In this document: positions 37,168 to 47,758 of the stretch, one piece after another
How the letters are laid out: each line of letters opens with the position of its first letter
Numbering within the stretch: the stretch's first letter is position 1
From: Nemertoderma westbladi
Lineage: Eukaryota > Xenacoelomorpha > Nemertodermatida > Nemertodermatidae
Direction: 5' to 3'
NCBI GenBank assembly: GCA_032718475.1
Contig: JAUCBJ010007696.1
Location: 106,384 to 170,383, forward strand
Length of the DNA: 64,000 nucleotides
The notes under the pieces: model-generated
What the model was told of the DNA's origin: nothing
The model's database searches: none
The model's input: the letters and a program-made list of their open reading frames with translations, nothing else
Position numbers and translations under genes: made by a program

Positions 37168-40100
37168 CTACGACAGATGGAAGGACAACAACCCCTCCTG
37201 CGCCGCCAGTCGTAGTTTCTCTCTCATCACGTGTTTGCTCGAGTAGTCTGGTAGTTTGAGATAGTTAACGCAAGTCATCACGGACGGGAGATAGTCGTCG
37301 GGATTGTCCGGAGCCTCGTAGGACTTCTTGACGACGGTTAGGAGCGGGTTGAGCGCGCGGAACCCTCCGATAGGAAGTCGGGGACTCCCGGTAACGAACT
37401 GGAGGAATCTACGCTGCTCCTCTCGGGAGTACTCGCACAGTATCTCGGAGAGATGCCGGACGGCCTGACTGCTGCTGGTGTAGCCGTGATCCGGACGGAA
37501 GGACTCCGCCAGACTCTTAGCGTCCCATTCGTAGCCGCTCTTCCCACCGCACAGCAGGTCCTCCAACTCCTGAGCCTGGAAGGTGGCGAGGTGCGATAGA
37601 GGGAGCACCGTCTGGAACCCCTCCTTGAGCGCCTCGATCTGGCGTTTAACTCCCTCGTAGAGGATCCAATGGACCGAGAGTTTCAGATAATCCTGTAGAT
37701 TATGAATGGTAACGTCTTTATCCTTGCCATCTTTACACAACTCGATCTGCGGGTATCCAGGCAGCACGAAGTTCAACCCGAGGTCGTCTACTCGATCCGA
37801 CAACTCAGCCAACGCCTCCTGCAGCGGTAGACCGCCTCTGCTGTCTGGCTGCTCATCCAACATCTGTTTGGTTGCAACCATCTGCGAGAGATCCAGTAAC
37901 GAACGGTGTAGCACCACGTCTACGTGCTGTACATCCGCCAGACAGAAGGACTCCTGTTCCCCTAGCAACCAGCGGTAGAAGGACACCGAGAAAGACATAT
38001 CAAGGAGACGGAAGTCTAGGAGAGCCTTGGCGAGGAAGCGGCCGAGGAATCTGAACTTCTGTTTGAGTCGCGTCAGCGGTCCCAGTTTCATTGTGCGGGG
38101 CACCGGGGCGGGGAACAGCCCCGAGGGTGCGTGCACGTAGGTGATGCACTCCTCGACACCGGCACCCGTGGTGTTGGGAACCTGGATCGATTCGCCCCGC
38201 CACAGGTTCAGCTCGGAGCGCTGCAGGTCCTTGGAGACGAGTGCGTAGAACTCGAGAGTGGGCCCGAGTCCCGTGCCGACTTCGTTCTCGAAGCTGATAT
38301 CGAGGATCGCCTTGGGGTTGCCCATATCGATGAAGATCTGCTCCGCCTGGTGAAGCAGATTCTCCCGGGAGACGATCTTCTTCACTTTATCAACCCGCGG
38401 GCCGACATGGTCGTTAGCAGTCGCGCCGCCGTCCTGCGATTCCGATTGCAGCCTCATGAGGGCGCGCTCCCGGTCGAAGGCCGTCGCGTAGAGGAGCAGC
38501 TGACGGCAGTCGAAGGGGAAGAGGAACGGGCAGGATGTAGTAACTTGGGCCAACCAGCTGGGAAGATTCCCTGTCGCGATAACGAATGGGTCGTGCAGCT
38601 GACGGGATAACTTTGTGAACAGCTTGGGGCAGTGGAAGTCGGTGGCTAAGAGGGCGGGATGGGGTAGCATACAGGGGTAGAGGCAGTGCCAGTGGGTGGC
38701 GATAGCGTGTAGCACTCGGAGCAACCCCATCACCTCGAGGGCGGGGTCCTGGAACGGCAGGGCGACCAACGCCTGGTTGATCCCGAGGTCCAACGCATTC
38801 CGTTTGATAACCTTAGCGGGACTGGGCCAGGGGTCCTCCGAACTCGTCAACTTCCCTCCGAGTTTCCCGGGCATGCTGAAGGTTTTGGGCCGTTTCGTGG
38901 TCCGTTCCTCCAACTCCGTCTGGGAGACCTTGTAGTGCAACGTGTGCACGTGGTTCCACATTCCCGTGTTGCTGAACAGACCCGATTCCTCGTCGGTGCT
39001 CTCCTCCCCTTGATGCGTCGAGTATTGGCGCACCGCGTGGTAGATGGTCATGTTCTTAGGGAGCAGATGTTCTCCGATGTAGAACTCGAGGCTGACATTC
39101 TGGGAACTCGTCGCGAACTCCAGATAGTCATCCATATCATCCTCGCTGACGTCGTCGTCGCTACTCATGTCCAGTTTGGAGCCGCGGTGCCCACCGAAGC
39201 CACGGGACAGGAGGTATCGCTCCACAGAATGGACCACGGCCAATGGATCCACCTGGATCGGACCGCTCTTCCATTGCTTCGCCTGCGAGCAGCTTGGATG
39301 CCGACTCAACTGACACCGCAGCTGATGACTGCTAAGGAAGTTGAGAACGCTGTTATGAGCGCCGGACAAGTGCCCGGGAGAGCCGGACAACATCGAGTGG
39401 TGGACAATATTGCCGAGTCGACTGAGGTATCTCATATTAACTTCATGGACTTTGATTGGAAATTGTTCCAGTTGTGCGACGCATCCCACCAGCTTCGTGA
39501 CAAGCGCCTTGAAGTTCTGCGACGAGATGACGCAGTTGAGAGTGTAACTGTTTCCGAGAGGACAGCCGAGGAACACGTGAACGAAACTGCGGAGTCGCAA
39601 GGTTCGAGAGACCCCGTCGATATCGCCAGGTTGCGACAAGTAGCGGTGGAGATGCGAAACGATCCCACTGTGGTGAACCTCGAAGGCCGTGACATCTGTC
39701 TCCGTAACAACCGCGGCAATCTGTTCGAGCGGCATGAGCCCAGCGGTGCGACAGTTAGACAGCCCATCCGCGGCCTCACTCAACGTGGCGAGCACCTTGA
39801 GAGCGGGATGACTCTCCCCCTTAATCCCCTCGCCGAAGTGCGTCTGAGTGAAGCTAAAGGCCTGCTCCTTCAACCAGTTGCGCACTTTATCCCGGGTGCT
39901 GCTCTCCTCCGCCGTCTGCGTTGGTGGCCGAGGACTGCGGGACTCCGGTGCTGACTTGTTACTCCGACCCCATCGCGCCGGATTGAAGTTGGATAGGAAG
40001 GACTTCCCCCCGGAGGAACTCTGCTTCCTGGAGGAGCTTAGCGACGATGTGGATTGCCCGAGGTCCTCGCTGTTCGCCCTACTACGGGTTTTTGGCCCCT

Positions 40101-41823
40101 TTCCCGTCACTTTCTTCGCCAACTTTCTGTCTTTCAGTTTGACGTCGTTGCCAGCGAATTGACGGGAGACAGACGCCACGACGCTTTCGCTACTCGTTCC
40201 CGGGGTCGCGACCAGCGAGTTGGACCGGGATTTACCGTCGGCCGGCGTCGCAATCGGTCGGGGTATCTTGCCGAGGTTCGCGATCTCGTGCATAACCCCC
40301 TCGCGTCGGAAGTAGACCTGGAACACGTCCGGGAGCTTCTTCATCAGCATGCTGGCGATCTGGAAGGCAGACAACTGGACCTTGAGGTCCCCAGATGACA
40401 ACATGTGTCCGAGATGGCCGCTGATCTGGATATCAGCAAACACCTTACGGAGAATCTCATCTTGGGCCACGTTAATCATCCGCAGGAGACCCCGCAGACT
40501 GTGGTGTTTGACTACCGGCCCCCCAGACTGCGTGTAGACCTGGAACATGACTTTACACAAGAGTTCGAGGATGTCATTGGCCGACTGGTCGGTGCTCGAG
40601 AAGAATATGAACCGCTGATCGTCGACGGTGAGTGGCGATGGAACAGCTGGGGTTTCAGCTGACCGGCCGCCTAGACGTCGCTGCACCGGTCGAGATGTCC
40701 CCGTCTCGTTGTTCACCTGCACCATCGCGCTGAAGTCGATGTCGTAGATCCGGTTGTGGACGTTGATGGAAACCTCGTCCTCTCCGCTCGCGAATCCCGC
40801 TTCTATTATCCGCGAGTCGAAGATTCCGTAGGAGTGCCAATCATTGTGGTCGTCCTGCCACATCCACTGGCCATGGTTGGTGGCCGCCGTGGAGGGGGTG
40901 TACCACAGCAGGGAATCCATGGCGAAGAGACCGGTGGACGGCAGTCTGGGGAAGAGTTCGGCCACCAGATGGGTCAGTTCGTACAGCTCCTGTGGAGGGC
41001 GTGTAGACAACTCGATGTTGCCGATCCCAGAGGGGAGGCTCTGGTTGGCGCTGCCACAGAACAGCGTCTGCAGTGTTTGTCCGAGGCCGCCACGGACCAG
41101 GTCAATGACCACGGAGTGACAGACCGTGCAGATCTGGGCGAACGATCTAAGGGTTGTAATGAGAGTAGCCGAGGTGAGCACCGGAGGGGCCATCACTACG
41201 AGTCGTTGGAGCTCACTGAGGTAGTTCTTAGAGACGATAAACAGGAGTTTCTCCCTCGAGTTCTGCATGCTGTCAACGATGCGAGAGAGAGCATTGCAGG
41301 CGCTATTCGATATCTTCTTGTCGTTGTGAGAGACGCGATGGGTGAGGGTTGGAATGGCGTCCGATACGAAATGGAACTCGTCCTCGGTGACACCCAGACA
41401 GCAGTTGGCCACAATCTGTAGGGCGTGGTGTTGAGCAACTATTCCGAAGAAATCGATGTATGACAGACAAGCACCAACACCACCGGCCTGTAGGATAGTC
41501 TTCCCGTGCTTCAAACTTAGCAACTCCAAAGCGTTGAGACTTTGTTCGGCAACATCTATGCAGTGGATGACCTGTAATTTACTCAACAACAACGGGATTG
41601 TCTCTATGACCAGTCCGGAACTTCGAGGCAAAACCTCGAGGATGTAGGTTATAGCGCGACAAGCATGGAGAACGATGTCAATGTTGTGGTCAACCTTGAG
41701 CATCGCACTTAGCGACGGAACGTATTGCTTCACTGGGAAGTCTGCCAATGTTTCCTCGTTACCCATAACCAGGAACTGACACAGTTCCATTAAGGCCTGC
41801 ATCTGTGTGCTTTCATCTCCTCC
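37168..41823 (-). CDS. TRIP12: TRIP12 E3 ubiquitin ligase, 3' exon (ARM, WWE, HECT)
   Basis: Encodes the C-terminal ~1551 residues of a TRIP12-type HECT ligase, which transfers ubiquitin from E2 to substrates in the nucleus. The exon opens at 41823 after an AG acceptor (…TATATTTAG) with seven codons (GGDESTQ) before the first Met at 41802. This matches the GDES/SDES start of the ARM-like region in animal TRIP12, so that Met is internal. Counting from it: ARM-like helices at about 1-290 (LVMGNEETL, CIDVAEQSLNALE); WWE domain at about 312-376 (WMWQDDHNDWHSY, DSRIIEA), which binds poly-ADP-ribose in relatives; a Ser/Lys-rich linker at about 530-640; a conserved middle (KVHEVN, FYIGEHLLP); and HECT at about 1130-1544. 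ENEVGTGLGPTLEFYALVS opens the HECT N-lobe. The catalytic cysteine is C1511 in SVMTCVNYLKLPDYSS (codon 37272-37270), and the protein ends FHLS as expected. No frameshift or stop. The lack of any intron in 4.6 kb is unusual. Confidence 0.96.
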   Translation of the reverse strand, partial: GGDESTQMQALMELCQFLVMGNEETLADFPVKQYVPSLSAMLKVDHNIDIVLHACRAITYILEVLPRSSGLVIETIPLLLSKLQVIHCIDVAEQSLNALELLSLKHGKTILQAGGVGACLSYIDFFGIVAQHHALQIVANCCLGVTEDEFHFVSDAIPTLTHRVSHNDKKISNSACNALSRIVDSMQNSREKLLFIVSKNYLSELQRLVVMAPPVLTSATLITTLRSFAQICTVCHSVVIDLVRGGLGQTLQTLFCGSANQSLPSGIGNIELSTRPPQELYELTHLVAELFPRLPSTGLFAMDSLLWYTPSTAATNHGQWMWQDDHNDWHSYGIFDSRIIEAGFASGEDEVSINVHNRIYDIDFSAMVQVNNETGTSRPVQRRLGGRSAETPAVPSPLTVDDQRFIFFSSTDQSANDILELLCKVMFQVYTQSGGPVVKHHSLRGLLRMINVAQDEILRKVFADIQISGHLGHMLSSGDLKVQLSAFQIASMLMKKLPDVFQVYFRREGVMHEIANLGKIPRPIATPADGKSRSNSLVATPGTSSESVVASVSRQFAGNDVKLKDRKLAKKVTGKGPKTRSRANSEDLGQSTSSLSSSRKQSSSGGKSFLSNFNPARWGRSNKSAPESRSPRPPTQTAEESSTRDKVRNWLKEQAFSFTQTHFGEGIKGESHPALKVLATLSEAADGLSNCRTAGLMPLEQIAAVVTETDVTAFEVHHSGIVSHLHRYLSQPGDIDGVSRTLRLRSFVHVFLGCPLGNSYTLNCVISSQNFKALVTKLVGCVAQLEQFPIKVHEVNMRYLSRLGNIVHHSMLSGSPGHLSGAHNSVLNFLSSHQLRCQLSRHPSCSQAKQWKSGPIQVDPLAVVHSVERYLLSRGFGGHRGSKLDMSSDDDVSEDDMDDYLEFATSSQNVSLEFYIGEHLLPKNMTIYHAVRQYSTHQGEESTDEESGLFSNTGMWNHVHTLHYKVSQTELEERTTKRPKTFSMPGKLGGKLTSSEDPWPSPAKVIKRNALDLGINQALVALPFQDPALEVMGLLRVLHAIATHWHCLYPCMLPHPALLATDFHCPKLFTKLSRQLHDPFVIATGNLPSWLAQVTTSCPFLFPFDCRQLLLYATAFDRERALMRLQSESQDGGATANDHVGPRVDKVKKIVSRENLLHQAEQIFIDMGNPKAILDISFENEVGTGLGPTLEFYALVSKDLQRSELNLWRGESIQVPNTTGAGVEECITYVHAPSGLFPAPVPRTMKLGPLTRLKQKFRFLGRFLAKALLDFRLLDMSFSVSFYRWLLGEQESFCLADVQHVDVVLHRSLLDLSQMVATKQMLDEQPDSRGGLPLQEALAELSDRVDDLGLNFVLPGYPQIELCKDGKDKDVTIHNLQDYLKLSVHWILYEGVKRQIEALKEGFQTVLPLSHLATFQAQELEDLLCGGKSGYEWDAKSLAESFRPDHGYTSSSQAVRHLSEILCEYSREEQRRFLQFVTGSPRLPIGGFRALNPLLTVVKKSYEAPDNPDDYLPSVMTCVNYLKLPDYSSKHVMREKLRLAAQEGLLSFHLS
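40675..40869 (-). other. WWE domain coding segment
   Basis: Residues 312-376 of the 3' exon. They carry the WxW...W tryptophan pattern, RIIEA and the IYDIDFSAMVQ core, ending in the TGTSRPVQRR strand. Confidence 0.85.
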
Positions 41824-42359
41824 CTAAATATAAATAAATTATTACAAAAATATTTAAAATTTATAATTATATTTAAAAATAATAATAGGCCTGCCTCCCT
41901 ATGTGTTTGAAAACCAACCAAATCATTATATAATATAATTAAAGAATGAAGGAGGCCCATATTTTTTTATAAATTATTAGAATATATTTGAGTATTATTG
42001 CCAATAAAAATATTGTAGCGTCCTGTTATTCTAGGCAAAAAGATGGGGTAACACAAAACAAATCATCAGAAATTTAAATTTTAAATTATACCTTGCTAAA
42101 AAAATAAAAAATAAAATAGTATTATTCCAAAATTGTAACATTACTCAACGCCGTTAGTATTAACAGCGAGTTGTTATTTAGCACTTTACAACCTTAGATT
42201 GTCCTGTACAATTACACCATGTCCTGGAATATAGTGTCGATATTCAGGTCCCCCCCCCCAAAAAAAAATTTTTTTTTTCTACAAATCTTAATGAAATTGC
42301 TTGAAATTTGAAACAGGAAACTCCTTGCTGGGTGAGCCAGAATTATTATTTTCGCTTTC

Positions 42360-42945
42360 ATTCTTTAGCTACAAGCGTTTGCAAAAGGTGTCGCCGGCGA
42401 AACTTCACAGGTCACAGTGCAATCATTCTTCAATCTTATAGTGATTTGGTGGTACCAATAGAAAGCTGCCCAGCCCATGCAAGGATTCCAAATATGTAAA
42501 AATATTTGAATTTGGTTGGGAAATACCTGAGATATGGGCATTCGAATGTTGCATGTACTTGCTTCCCCTGTAGGCCATTTATTCTATTTAATTAATGTAC
42601 CATATTCTAGAACATTTTGTTTATTCCATACGTAGCTGGGCAACAATGCAATACCTCTTTAATTATACTATTACGTAGCTATTCATAAATAAACAAAATG
42701 TTCTAGAATATGGTATTTTTATTTAATAGAATAAAATAGCCTCATGCACATGCAAAACCATACAACTTTAGAAAGCTCATATCTCAGCTATTTTCCAACC
42801 AAATTCAGATGATGTTACATATTTGGAATCCTTACATGGCCAGCTTTCCATCAGTACCAACAAATCACTATAAGGTTGAAGAATAACTGGAGTGTAACTG
42901 GTGAAATATCACCGGAGACACCTTAAGTGGTAGCTAAATAAGTAC
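42360..42945. repeat. Foldback (inverted-arm) repeat in TRIP12 intron 2
   Basis: Two arms pair around a centre near 42650. TTTAGCTAC…GGTGTCGCCGG, CTTCAATCTTATAGTGATTT and GGATTCCAAATATGTAA on the left are inverted as AAATCACTATAAGGTTGAAG, ACATATTTGGAATCC and CCGGAGACACC on the right. The loop side carries TTCTAGAACATTTTGTTTAT in both orientations. Parts of the same family recur at 48480-48595 and, more distantly, in the arms at 50276-50541 and 56604-56882. A C10 and A/T-run segment (42250-42275) lies just outside. Confidence 0.8.
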
Positions 42946-43269
42946 CGGAAATTCCTCTGGGGAGTAAAGTTCTGAGATTTCTAGAGTTCTAAAGTCGTCA
43001 GACTTTGTGTGCAATCCCTGGCCTAGCGGCCGAAGAAAATTTACTTTACTTTTTAATGCAAAAGAATGCCGCTTTGACTGGATTTATACGCGCTTACAAA
43101 GTGTTTTTAATGACAAAATAATTGTTACCCCTTTTTTTTAGATAATTAAAAAGCCTGAGTTGCAAGGATCCAAAAAATAGGAGCGATATTCACCTTGTGA
43201 TGTTGCACCAATCCTACCTTGATTAGTATTATGGTTTTATTAAAGAAATTGAAAAAAATTAGGAAGCAC

Positions 43270-44240
43270 GTCACCGGGGGTTGAACCATAGCACTATACG
43301 GAGTAGGGGTTTGCCGGATTGACCTTTTTCAAACCGGCCAGGCCGGGACCGGATTTGTAAAAAAATTCCTGCCGGAATTCCGACCAAAGCCGGAGTTTTT
43401 TATACATCACGTCTTATTTCCTCAATCAGCTATTGTACCTGTATGCATAAACAGAACTGGAGGAAGGGCACCGCGTAAATTGGTCCTTTAGGGCGTTAGG
43501 TACTCCGTCGGCAGATACGGGACCTAACGACGCAGGATACATACCGGTAAGATCGCATTCACAGGTCGAAAGTTTTCAGGTCCTAATGACACTGAGAAAA
43601 TAATATAACATAACATAGAACAAAGTAATAATAGCTGTAGTTATTTTTTATTCTCTCTGAGTTAAATTGGATTTACCAGAGTTTCTAAATTGCCTGACGA
43701 AAATATAAAAACTGGTCATTCACGGTGGTTATCTTAATCTAAATCAACGTTTTCGCGCTGAGACAAACAATATATAATAATTATTGACTAGTTATAATTT
43801 GTGCATGGGTAATACGTGTACTAATATACAATATATATATTAAATGTTAGTGAGGCTGAGCCCAACCAAATACAAATATTATTGGCAACAAGTTGGCAGT
43901 CAGCTCAGCATGTAGATGGTCAGAAAATGATATCAGCTTATAAAATCTGCTTTAGATATTCATAATATGAATGAATATGATACGAACTATGAAATAGATT
44001 GTATTGTATTCCATTGTATTTGTTTATTTTATTTACTTAATTTGTTTACATTTGTTAGAATTTAAAAGAAAATTAGTTTGATGTTTTTTGTTGTTGAAAA
44101 TTTACATTAATTGTAAATTTTGTCAACAATTCGTTGAAAAGAACATCCGGCCAAAAATTGAAATCCGGCACACCCCTAATACGGAGGGTTTCGGCCTATA
44201 AGACCTCATCACTAGCGCTAACCAATCCAGCCACATGCCC
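43270..44240 (-). mobile_element. tRNA-derived SINE split by a hAT insertion
   Basis: Minus strand: an A box TGGCTGGATTGG (44233-44222) and a B box TGGTTCAACCC (43288-43278) belong to one tRNA-like head. They are separated by an 875-bp element plus its target duplication. Removing these leaves a box-to-box gap of about 51 bp, long for a tRNA but compatible with a head that has a long variable arm. It is a separate SINE family from those at 16130 and 62290. Confidence 0.65.
43304..44178. mobile_element. Non-autonomous hAT element, 875 bp, intact 8-bp TSD
   Basis: The ends are TAGGGGTTTGCCGGATTG at the left and AATCCGGCACACCCCTA at the right. The 8-mer atacggag is repeated exactly on both sides (43296-43303 and 44179-44186). 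The subterminal regions are rich in CCGGCC/GGCCGG motifs, recalling the 15888-17437 element. No transposase ORF. The perfect duplication implies a fairly recent insertion. Confidence 0.9.
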
Positions 44241-46022
44241 CAGAACATTACGATTGCATTAACAGCTTAACCCCAATTCATCTTTGATTTAGGCTACAGT
44301 ATTTATTCTATTTAATAAAATTACTAGAGACGGCGTCAAGACGCCGTTAAGCAAGTCGGAAGTCATCAATCAAATGTAAATTCCATCAACAAGCTGTCAT
44401 TGGTGTTATTTTACCATTGCGCCTATGGCGTTTTTTCGTTTATGTCTATTTTTCGAGCCCACGGCTCATGGACGAAATAGCGGAACATACCAGGGACCTT
44501 AGAATCGCTGTATCTAGCCGCTGTGAAAATTTTATCAAAATCGTTAGAGTAGTTTTGGCTGTAGATCAGTCAGTCAGTCAGCCAGCCAGCCAGTCAGTCA
44601 GTCAGCCAGCCAGTCAGCCAACAATTCTTACAGTAATCAAGTCCTACGATTTGCTAATAAATTCTAAAACATGTTATTTATTTATTTTGAGAAGCTAGGT
44701 AAGCGAACGATTTACCTATAAAATACAAATGTTTAGCTACAGACTCATAAGACGTAAGTAAATCCAGAATATTAATTATGCTGGTGAATAAAGAAACGCT
44801 TAGAATTTGGTAAGAGAAAAGTGCAAAAGGGGATGATAAAAAATGTTATATCATCGCAAATTATTGTTGAAATCTAAAACGGTTTTCATATTCTGAATCA
44901 GCAGATGACGGCGGTTGTAAAGATATATTTATTATATTCCCAAATAAAAAAAAATAAAGCCTAGGAAGATGGTTCAATAGTGTCGAATAGACATTTTTAA
45001 CGGCTTGCTGTTGCGAAACGATTTGATAATCGGAAAATCGGGCAACGTGTGTATTAATATAATATGTCGAACTATCATCACACCGAATTTCGTAGCATTT
45101 AATTGATATTAAAAATTAAAGGGTGAGAGTGGGGCTGCAAGGTGTTAGATTGAATCGTAAGATTTCAATCAAAGAGGCTGGAAAGTTTTATGCTTTTATT
45201 CGGTTTTGTTTACGAAAGTCGTATCTGCTGACGTACGACGATCGTAGCAATACGTCGGTCGTAAGGTAAGTGGCATACGGTCCATTGTGTGCACCTCGTT
45301 GATATCCATCTAGTCCTGAGAAAACATGGTATAAATGATGTGTTGTGCTAGAATGTTGTGTATTTATTAAATATAAATGACCACCAACGAACTCAAGCGA
45401 TCTAACGATATAAATGTGAGCGGATTCAATTCCGCCGCATTACCCTCATAAAATGGGAAGTGGCATTTTCAGCAATATGTTGGAGATACGAGATTGGCAA
45501 CAACCAATCTCGTATCACAACCAACACCGGGGACAACACAACCCCAAAGCCACACACAAAGGGAGGTTAGAGGTCAAATCACCTTGGAAGGGGAAACAAC
45601 CAGCAGGGGCCAACAGGGGGGGAAACACTCCCAGAGAGGGGAGAGGCGTGAAGTAGGTTATTAGCCAAAAGGGGCGAAGGAGGGCATCCACTAAGTAAGA
45701 GGCCACAGTAATGTAGAGGTAATCATACATATATTATCAATGCATGCCGTTACCGGTCCAGTTTACTCAGTGGTCAGTTTCAGTGCAGGCCGGCAATATA
45801 GTTCTACCGTCATTGCGGTGCTGCCATATACTGATTTATTATCTTGCTACCGTTCTGTACACTTATCCAATTTGCTATCATTACTTTTATATTATACTCA
45901 GTTGAACATCAAACTCAAACCTTTTCCACATCCACCCATCAGCCTGCTGTGACGCGTAAAAACCTAACCCGGTCGGGATCCCTTGATCCCGTCACAATAA
46001 ATAAATCACGATTAATTTAAGA
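44241..46022. other. TRIP12 intron 2 interior, no gene
   Basis: It contains a GTCAGTCAGCCAGCCAGTCAG microsatellite (about 44570-44625) preceded by GAAAATTTTATCAAAATCGT then TAGAGTAGTTTTGGCTGTAG, a pattern often seen at retroposon tails. The 93-codon ORF over it is a by-product. A hairpin is at 45486-45515. The stretch 45530-45660 is purine-rich (GGGAGGTTAG, GAGAGGGGAGAGG) without coding signs. Confidence 0.5.
45486..45515. repeat. Perfect 12-bp-stem hairpin
   Basis: ATACGAGATTGG, a 6-base loop CAACAA, then CCAATCTCGTAT. Uninterrupted stem; function unknown. Confidence 0.9.
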
Positions 46023-46160
46023 ATGACTAACGAAGGGTGCAATTTCACAAAATGAAAATAATACACTTTTTTAAAAGGCCTATAAAAATTTAAGGGGAAG
46101 TATAAAATCCTCGACGGTGAGTTGAACTAGTTGTGTTTCAAAGTTGAAGCAATATGATAA
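46023..46160 (+). repeat. Solo arm of the foldback family
   Basis: Collinear with 56730-56880: CACTTTTTTAAAA, AATTTAA(A)GG, GGTGAGT, TAGTTGTGTTT and AGCAATATGATAAAG occur in the same order. It lies in TRIP12 intron 2 close to the exon. Confidence 0.65.
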
Positions 46161-46500
46161 AGTAAAGATGTGAAGAAACATGTAGGGGAGTTCGTGTCAT
46201 CAGAAATTGACAATGACACTACCGGTATATTACGGGTGATGAAGGATAGAAATACAAATAATCATAATAATTTAAAGATTTTTTCATCAATTTTAGGCCA
46301 AAATGGAGACAAATTATGCGAAAAATGTAGTGTGAAAAGTGCGAACTTTGCCTTTGGATTGTGAAATTTCGGTTTGGGTGTGAAAATCTCCCAGAATTTA
46401 GTAAAACAACCTGGCTGACACAGAGCATATACTATTTCGACACACAAACGAATGATCCCAATTACTATATTATATCCTTGGTAGTAGATCGTCAGCTTAC

Positions 46501-47758
46501 CTGCAGTCCTGATAACATCTGTCCAGCTTTATTGGATGTCGTCGAAGGTGAGTGATTGCGATGGAAGAGTCTCCCGCCTAGAGACCCAAACATAACGGTG
46601 CTGAGGCCCTGTCGCTCCAGCAGGGACTGCAGCTGGGAGACGTCGGATATATCGCGGAGTCCGGGACCCCCCGAGGCGGCGCGCCCGCCCCCCGTTCCGC
46701 CCCTCGCCCCGCCCCCCACCCCGCCACGCGAGCCCCCACGACTAGACCCTCCCTTAACCGACTTACTGGTCGACTTCCCCTGGTCACCCGCACTCTCTGA
46801 CATGCTCCCGTCTTGTCTCCGCGTCGATGTCGATGAGGATGACGTCACTAGACCCTGAGCATGCTGGGCTGCGGCCGCTGGGGGGTGTCGCTTCCTTGCG
46901 CTCGCGCAGGAGCCCGTGATTGGCTCGTTACCGAAGCCGCGCTTGCGTTTACTACTATACTTCCGAGATGTAGACTGCGATGTGGATTGCGACGTTGAAT
47001 TTGATGACGATTTTGGAGTTGATTTTGACGTGGATTGAGTACCCCCGTCTGCAGATCCGACTGCCGTCGGAGTCGGCTTTACGGTCTGACCGACTCTGCG
47101 TTTTTTAACTTCGGATTTCTCCGCGGTGGAACTGGATTTGCGTTTAGTTAGTCGCTTAGAAACAAGGTTATCAACGGAACTGGGAGACGGAGTGTCAGAA
47201 GAAACCCGGACTTCCTTGGATTTGTTAGAAGTTTCCTTGTTTCTGTTTGAACTACGTGGACTGATTTTTGTAGAGGATCCTGTACCTTTTGACTCAGTGC
47301 CGATATTTAGGGATCCTTTAACCTTAGAACGGGTCGTCGATGCAGGCTTTCGTTCTTTAGATTTGACCCGTGTTGCTTTAGTTGGCGATACTTCGCGATT
47401 TTCTCTGGAGACTTTACTTTTTGATGTAGTTTTGGACGCGACCTTATCTGTAACAGCAGACCCGCCAACTAAAACCGGTTGTGCGGTTACTAACTTCCTT
47501 TTCTTTCTTTGTGGTACTCTGTTTTGTCGCACCGCCTTCCCTGACGATCCCTCCTCGGATAGCTTTGCACTCTTAGAAGGACGTCCTGGGGGGCTTTTAT
47601 CTGTTGCGGTTACTCTAGAACCTGCGACAACCTCCGTATATCTATTAACTCTTTCAGCGGACCTGGTACGGTGTGCTATCGGCTCTTTATCCTTTATTAC
47701 TTGAGATTTGTCTCGGTCGCTTAACGAAATGACACAGCTGTTAATTTTTGTTTTATCC
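46501..47758 (-). CDS. TRIP12: TRIP12 exon 2: disordered N-terminal region
   Basis: 419 codons plus one leading base. The acceptor is ATTTTAG|G at 47759 and the donor is CAG|GTAAGC at 46500, so it splices in phase 0 to GGA GGA at 41823. Most of it is a low-complexity Ser/Lys/Thr/Arg-rich chain (SKVSRENREVSPTKATR, STSQSTSQST) with basic nuclear-localisation-like clusters (RKKRKL, KRKRGF) and a Gly/Arg-rich stretch (SRGGVGGGARGG), as in the intrinsically disordered N-terminus of animal TRIP12. The identity is fixed by its end: SQLQSLLERQGLSTVMFGSL, then GRLFHRNHSP, then SNKAGQMLSGLQ, which corresponds to the LQALLEARGL…LFHR…SKAQQLLQGLQ block just before the ARM region in vertebrates. No ATG-initiated start is needed, because the frame is open to the acceptor. 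Confidence 0.88.

Noticed and set aside
38935-39954. 339-codon plus-strand ORF opposite TRIP12
   Set aside because: It lies wholly antisense to the conserved TRIP12 exon and results from GC-rich third positions; the translation has no domain.
37168-41823. Processed TRIP12 pseudogene
   Set aside because: The frame is intact over more than 1500 codons, it splices in phase to an upstream exon with retained introns, the catalytic Cys is kept, and no poly(A) tail or target duplication was seen at its ends.
44417-44698. 93-codon plus-strand ORF
   Set aside because: Covers a (CAGT/CAGC)n microsatellite and a retroposon-tail-like segment; no start context or domain.
47126-47704. 192-codon plus-strand ORF opposite TRIP12 exon 2
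   Set aside because: Antisense of a Ser/Lys/Arg-rich coding exon; its Leu/Val-rich translation is the expected mirror composition.
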